The notes under the pieces are model-generated. The model did not search any database, was not told the origin of the DNA, and was given only the letters and a program-made list of their open reading frames with translations. The position numbers were made by a program, and so were the translations under genes. This document shows positions 13,400 through 25,800 of a stretch of DNA of 64,000 nt, in pieces. The stretch comes from Phorcus lineatus (taxonomy: Eukaryota; Mollusca; Gastropoda; Trochida; Trochidae), in the NCBI GenBank assembly GCA_921293015.1, contig OV121082.1, forward strand, positions 50,426,971 to 50,490,970. Reading direction: 5' to 3'. How positions within the stretch are numbered: the stretch's first letter is position 1; every line of letters starts with the position of its first letter.

Positions 13400-14099
13400 C
13401 CTTGTTGTCCATTAGATATTTCAAATAAAACAGTATTCCGTACCACATACTGGGTTACAGGTGTTACATGTTCTATTGTTTGGTATTTGCTTTATACTTT
13501 ATCGATTTCGTTATCGACACTTCATACAAACAGTTGACGATACATCCTTGAATTTTAATAAACTATTCCACTAATTTATGATAGCGTTTTTACAGTCATA
13601 AAGTACTATCTATATATGCTAAACGCCGTAAAGCATGCTAACACTGAAACTGATATATATTAACTATATGCAATCCTCATTTGATATCACTATACTAAGA
13701 TATATGGCTTATGGTCTTGCTCTATAGGTATTTCGACTGTAAGAGCTTTCAAATTAAACCTCCCGTAACTGCCAGAAATACTTTGATAAAATCTAATCAT
13801 GGAGTCAGAAATACAACTTTATCGGTATAATAATCATTGCATATGTGCATGCACTCACAATATATGCCAAGCGTGTCAACTCTAAAGCTATAATATTTCT
13901 GATGCATTCGCTACTACTGCTTAAAAGCACAACGTACCGAGACGTATTTAGAACATATTGGAAGTGCACAACAAAGTATAACCCAATGTTTAACAAATGT
14001 GTTTATAACGTTCAGTAGACGCCATTTAGAGACCGCAATGCCACAATGTCGGAACCATAATTCTCTTTTGTACCTCAGGTAAAAGCAAATCGTTATCTG
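13400..14099. other. intergenic upstream of the unrecognised gene
   Basis: No coding frame with support. Any promoter of the downstream spliced gene should lie here or just beyond, but I cannot identify a core promoter element with confidence. Confidence 0.4.
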
Positions 14100-14295
14100 C
14101 ATAGTTCAGTGCTATATGGACTGTCGCCTGGTAAGACCCCATTAGAACCGGACTGGGCTCCGTCTATAGAACTGTTCCGTCTAGATTAGGTTTGCTTAAG
14201 TGAATAAGCGCACGCAGATCGTCGTCTTGATGGTGAGATACCAGTCCTTACACTGATACCAACACGGTTCAAACGTTGATTGTACCTGCCAAGAG
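14100..14295 (+). other. candidate 5'-untranslated exon of the unrecognised gene
   Basis: A strong donor, AAGAG|GTGAGT, lies at 14,295/14,296 in a locally less AT-rich stretch. The next matching acceptor on the same strand is TTCTTTTCAG at 16,267-16,276, just upstream of the start-codon exon. The left border (transcription start) is not visible; 14,100 is only a rough limit. Confidence 0.35.
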
Positions 14296-16430
14296 GTGAG
14301 TATTACACGCATTAACGCTGTATGTGGGTATATAAGTAACATAGGTTAATCTTCCGTGTTGTAAAATAAACTATCTTACAGTTTTTCTAGACAATCAATC
14401 ACAATTTTAACTTAGTAATACATAATTTATTCTGAAGATGCAAACTAAAGGAACTTTAGAATGACTAACTTCATGTTTTAATGATTTAACCGTTTTACGG
14501 TATTATCACTTCAAATTATGTGAGATTTTGTCTAACATATTTGATAAACTTTTTCACCTTCAAAATTTAGTTTATCTGAAAAAACAATGAACATTTTGGG
14601 ACATCTGTGAATGCAGACGTTTTCATATGACTTGGTCTAGACTAGTATGACACATCCTGATTACATCTCACCTTTATAAACTTGACTCAATACTTATTCA
14701 ATTGTTACCCCTGTAAAGTAAGCCAAAACCTTCTTTGTGCTAAAAGCACATCATAGTTATGCCTTGTTTCAAAAAGACGTTAGAAAAATTTAGTTACCGA
14801 AAACGTTTCGTACAGCAACTAATATAGTTCTATTTACGTCTAATAACCTTTATAATTCAAAAATATTGTTGGGTAAAGCGATGTAATTCAAATCAAAACA
14901 CAAAGCCTGTTGATGTCAGGTAGTCAAGGTAACGATGTTATATACCCAACGTTGTTGGGCAACCGTCAAGAGTACAGGTTTAAAGTATAGGTGTTGGAGC
15001 GTTCACACATAAACTCTCACCTAGATACGGGGGACCAAGAGCGTTAACTATACTTTGTATAGCCCACAATAGCCCCCTCATTTACTCCGGGTTCAATAGG
15101 AGACTTCTGGTCATAGAAGTGATATAAATCTTTAATAGGCAATTGGCAACACTTGGTGGTATTTACTCACACTTATAAATCGAGAAACAATTTATGGCAT
15201 TCAAAGGGAGATCGCTCATGAACATATTTCTTAAATCTATTTTCCCAGATGAATATTATTAGGAATTCTATTCAAAATATGACACTTACTAAGTAACCGA
15301 CTGTTTATTCTCAATGGAAGGTCACTCTTGAACATCAAAGCTCAGCATAGACAATGATAACTTTGACATAGAATGCATGTATTAATCTCGTATGATTGAA
15401 TTTCAAATTTCTTATAACAGTATAAATCAAACAAAATGTTGCCTTAGAGACTTGATGATATTTGTTGTAAAAACAGGTCTTGACAAGGTCGTCTGCTCGA
15501 AAGCAATGAGAGTTATCGCCCTTTGTTTGCTCTGTTTCTGTACCATCAATCACCTTGTTAGTTGTTAACTGTTGACTCTCACTAACTAGCACACCCGACA
15601 TGAAATAGCAGGCCAACTTTGCTGACAAGTCATCGATTGACTGATCTCTTTCTGATGGGGAAATGATCGGGAACTGAACAGCTGAGCAGGAGCTATCGGC
15701 AAGCGATTACGGTTCTAACCGTACAAAGATGACGTTCAATGGAAAGGTCCAATTTAGCTGTTGCCCGGCTAGGGAATAAAAGTCTTATCTTCATTGTGGC
15801 TTGCCTCTGAAGTGGCCAGGGGACTGATATGCTTGATGTTGTCAGGTTAGTGACGTGCTATAGACTGACCAGGAGAATGGTTTGTTAATTGATTGTGATT
15901 TCTATAACGGCAGGTCATAGTCAGCATTTCAAGACACAATTAGTTTAGTGTTTTCTTTTTTTCTTTTTTGTTAATCTTATCTATTTGGTGTATTATTTAT
16001 CCAACATTGTATGGTCAATATGGATACAGTCAATTATTTTCAGTCTTCCATGGTATGCTTTGTTAATAAACATTCGTTGCTTGTGTACTTCTGATTTACT
16101 TATTGAGAGTAACATATTTATGACGCTATTTGGGAGAAGGCTACATAACTTTGTTTAAACGTAAATCATAGAGACACAAGAAACAATTTTTTTCGAAAAA
16201 TGCAAAAATTAAACAGCGACATTTTGAAACTTTCATACTTTAAACTGTTAATTGTTTAGATATACATTCTTTTCAGAAGACAAACGGAGGACAATATTAA
16301 CTGTGCCGACATTCAACAAGTCATTCGTCCAGGAACTGCCTACCGCTTCAATGCGAAGTCAGGCCTAATATAAGAGACCATTTGTGACAGAATGTCTTGA
16401 TCACCTTTTCTTAAAGTGGACGTAATTACC

Positions 16431-19400
16431 ATGGAAACTAAACATGAAGAGGACTGGAACAATCCACCAGAAACTGAAGTTCGGCGAGCGAAAACTGCCA
16501 TGGAAGACGAGTTGCTCATCAAACTTGGCGTCAAGAGGGAAAACGTAAGTAAACGTTGATAATGATAGTGCAAGGTAATGATATGAAAACCGCGAGTTGT
16601 ATCCACACACATGGGGACGAGTATTACAACACCTGTTTTCTAATGGATATCGTGATATGAATAAATGATATTAGACTGAGAGAATTCAGTTGATATTAAG
16701 GTGATTCACCCAAGACTGAAGACCATCATACTCTTCGGTATGACCAAGTTATGTTTAAGAATTAGTAAAAACAATAACCTTTGGAAAACAGTTAAATTTC
16801 TGTTACAGCAACGTTAGCGTTCGATTATTAGAGGTTATATCCAGTAACTAACTCATAGGCCGATTACTGTAGACTAAAAGAACAAGGAAGCTGAAGCTGA
16901 ATGAACATACATGACTGCCACAAAACGTCTCCTCATAGGCTAAAACTGTTGTGAGGCTGTTGGTTCTATTTTGTATTGATATTCGTGTGTTTGAAGAGTT
17001 CTAATTATATACATGAAACACGCTATTAGTTTATATGGGTTACAGTAGATGGGCAGGAATCAAGACATAAAAGGTGGTGCAATAGTTTCTTCCAGCTGTA
17101 TTTATAAATGGTAGATAGATTTTCTTTATTTCCTCCATCAAAAACTACAAAATATTATAAACATGATATTTCTCGTATTACAACCACTGTACACGTACAA
17201 TAAATGTTTCCATTTGCTTACAGCATAGTCATCTGATAGCATGACGTTTTTTTACCAAATATCTAGATAGTTTTCGCAGAAGAAAAGTATCTCACCAAGT
17301 ACAAAAGATAACACTGCAGTGTAATATTTATACGGCGGTATTCAACTAGTGTAATACCGCCGCACGTATCACGTCATAAAATTGTGTGGTTGTGAAGTCG
17401 CGGAAATGTTTCGTTCAGTATACTTTCGGCAACCACGCTTGATTACTGAGGTCAAGTAATAAACAGAATACTAAACTTCCTTCATTAATGATTTGGTATC
17501 AAACTCGCTTTCGCTCGTTTTATACTTAATCATTAACTCGTTTAATAAAAATAGTATTAAATGGAAGGTCGTTTAGTATCCTCTATTCATTAAATGACTA
17601 AACATGACAAGATGAAATGAATAGCATGCTCAAAGGAAGACGTCGTGTCAATTGTTAATTTGATACCGTTTTGCAACACTATACATTGAACTTTGGGCCA
17701 CGTACGTAGCCCCATATAATGAAATAAATCCTATAAATTGATACTAAGATGCCAACAAATCATATAAGTTGATACTAAGATGCCGTACAAGGTAAACAAA
17801 TCCCATAAGTTGGCACTAAGATACCGTACAAAATAAACAATCACTTTGAAACAGGTAAAGAACACGAAACTAATGGTATGTAGGAGGTATTTTGTTATAT
17901 AGCTGAACTTATATGAACCGAATATAAGGATCTTCTTGAGAAATGTTATATGAAAGTTATAGATATCTTAATTAATGTTTCATACGAAAGTGAAAATCAA
18001 GAGAGTGATATGTACAAATGTGTCCAAAACGTTGTATCCACTAACGCGACCGGCTTACATTTCAGCTTACAAACGAATCAGATATGATGAAACAAGTGAA
18101 ATCATTTTATTTATTTTTTATTGAAAAAAGTATATATTGGGTGTGTAACTCAATCAACTCTTATCACATTTCTTTGAAGTCATACTCGTGATATGCAAAA
18201 TTCATTTATGCAGTTCAGTCCGAGACGAAAAATATTTACTCTCGAAACACATAAACGAAATGGATAAACTGATAATAAAACATGAAAGCAAAACAGATTT
18301 GATTGTCTGAAAATACTATATTTAACAAAACATTTTCCAAAATGGAATGTGAGGAAGACAGTTCATAAATCATAAACGGATATGATATATGTCATGAAAC
18401 TTGTTTATACTCCAGAATGTTTAATTATACTCATGTGGGGGGATTATAAATCACACAAAGTGAATTTACTATTATATCAGATAAGCAATATCAGTTCTTG
18501 AAAATGAAGTCAGATATATGTGTAGGCACGTATTGCCCAACTGCTATAGATATATAATTGTGAAATCTCTCTGGTTAACTGCTATCCATGTCTACATGTA
18601 ATTAGATACGTAAAGAAACATATCCAGGCTTATGTGAACTAGTTTGTTAAAGACTCTTATCAAAAGCTTAGTGAAGTCTCGAAAGTCTATATTTCTTGAA
18701 AGTTAAAATCGTTCAAGGCCCCATTTGTCCATTGCAAGCATACAGATTCAGCATCTTCACACGTATAAGCTATTCTTACGCCAGCCCCAATGACTTGCTA
18801 AGATAGGACTTGCTGCATTTTACGTACTTTTCTGCGCTTGTGACGGATAGCGAAAATCCAATGAGAAATTCTATGAGAATTGCAACTTTCGCAGAAGAGG
18901 GCGCGGCACTCAATACACGAATTTTGAAAGGTTGGCAGCAAGGTTTATTTTAGCCTGAGAGTGGTGCAATTTAAAGCCATTTGGGGGAAGATGAAGTAGT
19001 CCCTTTCAGTTGGAAAAATGGTACATTCATGTATCTATAGACTAATGATTATCATTTCGCCAATCACATGACACTCAAATTGTTTGTTAAAAATCAATAT
19101 GAGTTTGTCAAGTCATTTGTAATTAACGTAACATATATGAATTGATAGTTCACACCCTTTGTTTCAGTGAGCAGTTTTATTGAAGGGAAATAAAGATCTA
19201 CATGTTAATCAAACCTGCTCAGTCATCGCAGTCAACCTGTAGGCGAACTGACTAGTACGCTGACTAAAGCAACCTGCAACCAGATTTATGAAATATCTCA
19301 TCTCTAGGTATTGATCAACCACATCTATAGCAACCCTAACACACGTTCATAACCAGTTCAACCTTATGTATCGCCCGGTTCGACAGTCGTGTTTACTGAG

Positions 19401-21748
19401 TGAACAATTATATCTGATATTCAATCTAAACAACGGTGAGAAACTGCATACGAATACCACCAATCAACCAGTCTACATATATAATTTCAACAACCAGTAT
19501 TCTAGATAACAGAACAACGATATCGCACGGTGAAGATCCTTTTTACACGAATAAATGGTCGTTGTCTAGGGAAACATGTGGACAAACATGCGCCAATATC
19601 GCAGGTTGTAGATCAATCACAATTTGCGTACTAACACTAACAGTATCCTAACGTCATAATGTAACGACAATTGCCAGCGTGCAAGATCTTATTTCCAGAC
19701 AGGTCCATAGTATTGATTGCCAATACAATAGAAAAACCAATATAACAAAACAGAATTCCATGATTCAAAAACAAATTCCGATTTTTCTGTTTTCTAAATT
19801 GGGCAGCTGTTCTTAATTTGGAATAGAATTTTCGGTTTGAATTGAATAAAGAACATAGGTGTTGCATCGATTCTGATTGAATCCGAATGACGATGAGTAT
19901 ATTCTATCATACTTCAGATCGAGTTCCACCCCCTGATCAAGCACCAGCGGGTGGACAGGGCCAACACCTCACTGGCACTGAAGTACCAGAGAGTGAAACC
20001 TCCATACAGGGAGCGCCCGCTCTGGATCAGTGAGTTCATTAACATTGCCATCAACTTATCGCGCAAGGCATAACTCTCGCCAGTTTCAATTAGAGGTAAT
20101 TAAAGTCTTGCTGGATTTCGTCGCCTTTTCTGTGCTAGTTTCCAGCATAACTCACCTGGGCTTGATAGTCTTTCAGAAATCTCCTGCTAATGTCAAACTA
20201 TGAATCTAAACGCAATCAGACAAGGTTAAATATTGGCTTGTCATTGACAGATATGCTCGGTTGAAATCGCATCAGATCAAAGGTGGAAGAAATTTACTCT
20301 TTTAACAAAACAATTAAAATGAAAAGGTTAAAGGACATTTTGAGTCCTCCCTGTTTAGTTGTTCTTTTGACATCAATTATATGCCAAGTTACATGTTTAC
20401 TCATTTTTCTCACAGGAAATGCCTGGCGATGTAACAATGTTGCCATGCGGCAGATGTCAGACGTAAGTAGCATACAATAATACCATCTTCTTAATACCAA
20501 AACCTTTGATTCAGTAGGGCTGTAAATGTAGATCTTTTACTGAATTTTCGAATCTCCTTAAGTAAGATTATAAGTTGAATATAACAAATAAAAAACAGGA
20601 TTGGCTATACAGAACGATGTCCTTTTATAACTTCATAACTTGATAGTTCATGACCATTATCTCTAAGATGGGGATGTAGCTAAGTTGGTAAAGCTTACAC
20701 GGGGTATAGATTTCTCGCCGTGCATACAAAAAGACGGTAAAATGTTGTTGCTACCTTATTAGTTCATCATAGAAAAATGATAGACCAACGCATGAAATGA
20801 CGCTGAACTGTGGCTTCAGGGTGCCGAGGGCACAGACGAATTTGCAGTTTACAATCTATTGAGAACAATAAAGAGTTATTATATCATATTTCTCACCAGC
20901 TTGCAAAACGAGGACCAAGGGAGCTTACTCTCGATCCCGCCGCAAAATGTAGAAGCAGACGAGTTCCTTTCCCGGCTGGTGATCCTGAATACCATAAGAA
21001 GAGGTACATTTAACCTTTAAAGATTTGTCATTCACTGGATGATCTGGAAAAAAGTAGGCCAGACGTTCTATTATTCTATTCATTTATCTAAGAAGGGACA
21101 ACAAGCCTGCCATGAACGCCGTAATGTATCCACATTGCTGAAGTCGCAAGAAGATGTCCAAAAATGTCCTTTCTTCTCAATTTATTTTCCAAATGATTGT
21201 GCAAAGTGTAGACCAGAAACGTCGTGTTTATCTGATGAAAATTGTAGTCTTACCAAACATTGTTCTAGTAATAGAACACCGGTACCCCTTATAGATCATG
21301 TGAATGGACTTGGTTTATTTTGAAACTGAAAAGGTCTATAAGAGATAACGATCGCTTCCAATTTAATGCAAATATATACTTATAATACTTAACTGTTTAT
21401 TCTAACAGTCAAATCACAATTTTCATTCAAATGCTGCCTAATTTGTTATTTTGTGAGATAGGCAAATAATTTTGACAATGAAATGTAAAGACATATTGCC
21501 AATTCTTCATTCTCAACAATTATAACGATATATGTGATCATGTAAATTGAACTCACCATTTATCAATGTAAAACAGAGCGGCGAGATTTAAAAAGCTCTC
21601 AGAGTTGCTGACAGAATGGAGAGGTAACGCTAAAGAGACTCTAACTAGCGATAGCCTTACCAACCATTCAAACCTTTTCCACAGCCTTGTGTCATCTAAC
21701 CCTTTCCTCTTTTCACCGGAGATGATAGAACTCTTCAATGTGACATAA
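16431..21748 (+). CDS. unrecognised 208-residue protein, five coding exons
   Basis: Coding exons are 16,431-16,544, 19,918-20,029, 20,416-20,462, 20,820-21,003 and 21,579-21,748. All introns are GT/AG; donors include GTAAGT (twice) and GTGAGT. The sum, 627 nt, gives 208 residues plus stop, with every junction phase compatible. The ATG at 16,431 is the first after an in-frame stop about 30 nt upstream, and the exon probably starts at 16,277 after a good acceptor. The protein is soluble-looking, without signal peptide or membrane segment. It has an acidic/basic N-terminus (starts METKHEEDW), a basic proline-containing middle (KYQRVKPPYRERPLW) and a leucine-rich C-terminal half. I do not recognise a family. 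Exon 5 has two adjacent candidate acceptors (CAG|AG|CG); only the second keeps the frame. An AATAAA lies near 21,936. The third exon is only 47 nt. No neighbour suggests a function. Confidence 0.7.
17333..17362. repeat. perfect 10-bp stem hairpin
   Basis: CGGCGGTATT (17,333-17,342) is followed after 10 bases by its exact complement AATACCGCCG (17,353-17,362). It is GC-rich in an AT-rich setting and close to a second foldback at 17,469. Confidence 0.8.
17469..17579. repeat. nested foldback element
   Basis: The outer arms ATACTAAAC (17,469 on) and GTTTAGTAT (to 17,579) pair. The inner arms TTAATGATTTGGTATCAAA and the complement of TTTTATACTTAATCATTAA pair around CTCGCTTTCGCTCG. This is typical of MITE-like foldback DNA and has no coding content. 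Confidence 0.65.
17711..17841. repeat. short degenerate tandem repeat, about 45-bp unit
   Basis: About three imperfect copies of a unit containing ATAAGTTGATACTAAGATGCC follow one another. They are intronic and non-coding. Confidence 0.6.
20668..20720 (+). repeat. tRNA-like 5' half (SINE head remnant)
   Basis: The sequence GGGGATGTAGCTAAGTTGGTAAAG resembles the 5' half of a tRNA, including an A-box (TAGCTAAGTTGG). No matching B-box or acceptor stem follows, so it is a fragment of a tRNA-derived SINE rather than a tRNA gene. It lies in intron 3 of the unrecognised gene. Confidence 0.45.
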
Positions 21749-22869
21749 GATATGTAGATGTTACAATAACAAAATTATGTCATGTTCTAAAATGAACCTA
21801 ATCTTTTAGATATTTCCATTTGACTTTAGAATATATCTAATGTTGTTAGTGAATGTAGATTTTTTTGATTAAATAGATTATAGTTAGATCTGTAACTCTT
21901 GTATTCAGTTTTAGACATAATCTTATGTTTAGTAATAAAATGACGAAGGTAGTTTTGTAACATTTTTCGCAAATGCTTCGTGTCGCTCTTTTGTTTGCTA
22001 TAGACATGTAAAGATATATAATATATTAAATATTTGGGTATCATTATAATAATACCCTATATATAATGCTCATTTATCTTTGTGCTATACAATACATTAC
22101 ATGCTCAAAGCGTATAAATATATCAAACTCTTTAACACCATCATCATCATCCTCTCTCGTAGAATACTATGTGTCATGTATATAGCATCCTTTTGTACAG
22201 TTTATCATTTTTTCGATTGTTCCCTTTTACATAGCATGTTCTTAAATCATTATACGAAACTATAGTGTTGCTTTAATAAAGTGAAATCATCCATTATCGA
22301 AAAAACATTTTCGATTTCCTTTTGTTTTACGTTTATACGATTTAGTTGCCCACCTGTTGTAGACCCTACATAGCCATCGATGTAACATAGACCTGATAAA
22401 GGCTGGTTGCTGTTTACAGAGTTATGAGTAGCTTTTAATGTATTCGATATATTGTAAAAACTTCCATTTAGTATGCTGTAAATACAGTGTATGGACTGTT
22501 ACAAACTAACAAATTTGTATGGTTCTTTTATAATATGACACGTTGTTTTGATGTCTTTATGTGCACGGTTTCAGTCACCTATGCTACGATAATACCATTC
22601 TACAGATGTGCACGTAAAATCCTTTACTTGAGATAAATTTCATAATCATAAAACTAAGGTACATTATGTGTTGCCTGCGATTACCGCGCTAGGAGAGCTT
22701 TAAACTCGAGGCCTGGTGCGTTTGACCCTGCACCTTTAAGGTTACCTTTGTATGTATATCAAATACCTTGTCTATGATTATGAGCGCACTAAGGAAACAT
22801 AGATAATCGTGTTCCTGTAGTCTTAACCTTGTATCAGTAAGGTAGCCAGGTAAACGCTTCTCAAATAAA
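21749..22869. other. spacer between the unrecognised gene and the NWD gene
   Basis: AT-rich DNA holding the presumed 3' UTR of the upstream gene (AATAAA candidates near 21,936 and 22,274) and the presumed promoter/leader of the NWD gene. No further gene is seen. Confidence 0.45.
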
Positions 22870-25800
22870 ATGGCCCGGCATTTTCCCCCAGTTTACCACC
22901 AGATAGCGTACGAGATCCCGGAAGAGGAACAACTGGACATAGACAAGCTTGACACACTCCGTCCTGCCTCCAGCTCCACCAACAGCTCGTCCAGAAGGGT
23001 CAGTTACTCCCGCCAGAGGTCTTCTGCCTCGTCCATCGGTAATCGGATTAAGGGCGCCAAGAAGAGGACACGGACCATGGCGCAGAAGTGGATCAATATG
23101 AAGCGAGAGATGTTGCTTAATCTGAAGGCTGCCAGACTCAAACTGGAAAAAGAGATTCCGCGGTCTGAGGTCAGGATATATCTGTCCTCCACGCCAGGTA
23201 AAATTCACTTCCGGTCGGCAATATTGGTTCGAGAATAGAGAATAGAGGCTGGAAAAGAATTTTTGTTGCTAGCCAGATTGCGGTTCAAACACTTTTCCTT
23301 CTAGATCACAAGATTTCACGGAAAACATGCTTATTTTCGAAAAGAAATAATTTTAATTGAATGTTACAGAATTGTTTGTTTAGAATTACATTAGATGATT
23401 TTTTAATCGTAAAAAAAATTGTAATAATCTTCAATTCGTCTCAAACTCTTCTGAAGAAGTCTCTTGTTGAAAATTATACGACGTAACAAACATATTTTAT
23501 TTATTAATGACACTTGAATACAATGAAAGTAATGTGCCATAAACAGAATGGGAAGAGTTTTAGGAAAGAAATCATGATATCATATATCATTATAAATTGA
23601 AAAAAAATACCATATAACTATATATCATAATGTTAGAACTGTATCGTACTCGGTTTTCATTCATATGATATTATCTGAACCAGACATGGCGGAAGAGCGG
23701 GAGTTTCTATCGGAAGTAGCTGCCCCGGAACTGAAGCGGTACTGCTCCAAGATCGGACTGAACTGCCATCTGGTGGATCTGAGAACCGGCTCGGACCGGC
23801 TGGGAAATGACCTGTCGACTTTCAAGATGTGCGAGATGGAGATCGAGAAGTGTCGGAGGCTGTCTGTCGGACCCAACTTCGTGGTGGGCATAGTTTAGAT
23901 TTGTGAAAAAAAAGATTGGTTTAACTTCATCACAGTAACAAGTTATTTAAAGGAAGTTCTCCTCTGAGACAAAATATTGGTGCAGTGTGACAATAATGTT
24001 TTGATAACTATGATAACTTTCATATATTGTTGAACTGGTTTTTTTCTATATAACTATTGCTGATTGTTAAGGTGATCAATTATTTTCAAGGATAAGTATG
24101 TTAAAGGTGCAAACAAAAATTTCTGATTATGCTAGGAGTAGAGCCACGAAAAAAGAAAATGATTTTCAAATCGTTGACTGTTGTCAAATTGTCGAACATC
24201 ACTATTTCTAAGCAAACTGTTTGTGCTTGTTTGATAAAAACTGGATGGCGGGTTTTTCTCATATTTTTTTCAAAATTCACATATGAACATACAGTTGCGA
24301 TATGAATTGTTAAAACGTAATCAAAATAAAAAGTAGCATGCATATTTGAAATCTGTTAAACTTGCGAGAAAAATTGTAATTGTAACTAACAATTCATTTC
24401 CTAAAATAAACCTCATAACTACAAGAAGTTAGATTAATCATGTTATGCCCAGTGTCTGGTTGGAGAGCAAGTCGACCACGACCTCCCAGGGTTCATCTCC
24501 AAGGAGGAACTGGAGGAGATCAGAGAAGTTGTCATCAAGCAGAAGATCGAGGGTGTGGAGCTCCTGGACGAGTACTACAGGCTGGACACAAACCTGCTGT
24601 CCCCTCTCTACGAACTAGCGGTACGTGTTTGGTTGTATGGGTTTTAGGGTGATTAAGAGATAGATGGACTAAGGGAAAGGTTGGCACATGTGAGGAAGGT
24701 CATCAAGTAGAAGAATGATGGTGTGGACCTCCTATAAACGATTACTACCGACTGCACGTAAATTTAGTGTCTCCTCTCTACGGACAGTACGTGCTTGGTT
24801 GTATGGATCGTAGTTTGTTAAAGGAGGAATAGAGTAAAATTATGCTGGCAGATGTGGGGTAGGTCATCAAGCAGAAGATTGATGGTGTGGACCTCTTGGA
24901 CGAATACTACAGACTGGACACAAACCTTCTGCCTCGTCTCTATGAACCAGCAGTGAGTGGAAGGGGAGAAGAAAGATTTGTAAAGGGATTTTGTATGGTT
25001 GTTTGGAGGTTAGCGCGTGGAGGTGTACTACAAAACCTGTCACAAACCATCAGTCTTCTCTCCATATACTAGTGACACGTGGGTGGTAGAAGGGATGGAT
25101 CACTTAGTTAGAGAATGTCGGTTGTAAGGATAGGAGGTGGGATTAAGCACACTAAGCATTGAGACTACGAAATGAGTTCTCAAGACGTCTTGTGTAAGTC
25201 CTTGAGTGAATTCTCCTCAAAATGTATGGGGAATTATTGTAGGTGAATCGATATTAAACGATATGGGAAAACTGATGGATCAATCATTCAAACATCGGTA
25301 AGTTGATTAGTGTTCTGAGGCAGAAGCGATCAATTAAGAGTGATGTGATCAACCAATCAACGACTGAGAGTTGGTCACTAATCAATCAATATGCCAAATA
25401 GAAATAGTTTAATCAATCAAAAAATCGATTATTTCATTAATTCACCATTGATTCGTTAAATTTGAAGGGAATTTTTTTTATTCAAGCAATGTTTTTTTCA
25501 CTTTCCGATCGTTATTGCAAGCTCGGGAAGTCATATATAAATTGCTTTTGGAATTGAAGTATCGTGCACTGGAACCAATTTACCGTTCAATGATAAAAGA
25601 AGTGGTTTATGATCTCCAAAAAAAATTTTGCACAGAAAATTATGAAATCTTTTAAGCTCTTTAAAATATTTATATACAGACGAATGATTGCCACCCTGTC
25701 TAACTTTGATAACCAAATCCTTCCAAGTCCTTATTAACAAGAACATAAGCTCCCGAAAGCTGTTTTTAAAGTTCAGGTAGTCACCAGAAGTGTTAACGTG

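Larger units (their letters stand above)
16545..19917 (+). other. intron 1 of the unrecognised gene
   Basis: A 3.4-kb intron with AT-rich sequence, a 10-bp perfect hairpin at 17,333-17,362, a nested foldback at 17,469-17,579 and a short degenerate 45-bp-type duplication at about 17,710-17,840. I see no additional phase-compatible exon, but a small one could be missed. Confidence 0.5.

Noticed and set aside
15335-15628. 97-codon minus-strand frame
   Set aside because: No recognisable motif, no splice partner, AT-rich composition near the 3' end.
22861-23208. 115-codon minus-strand frame
   Set aside because: It is antisense to NWD exon 1; the plus strand has the start context, family motif and donor.
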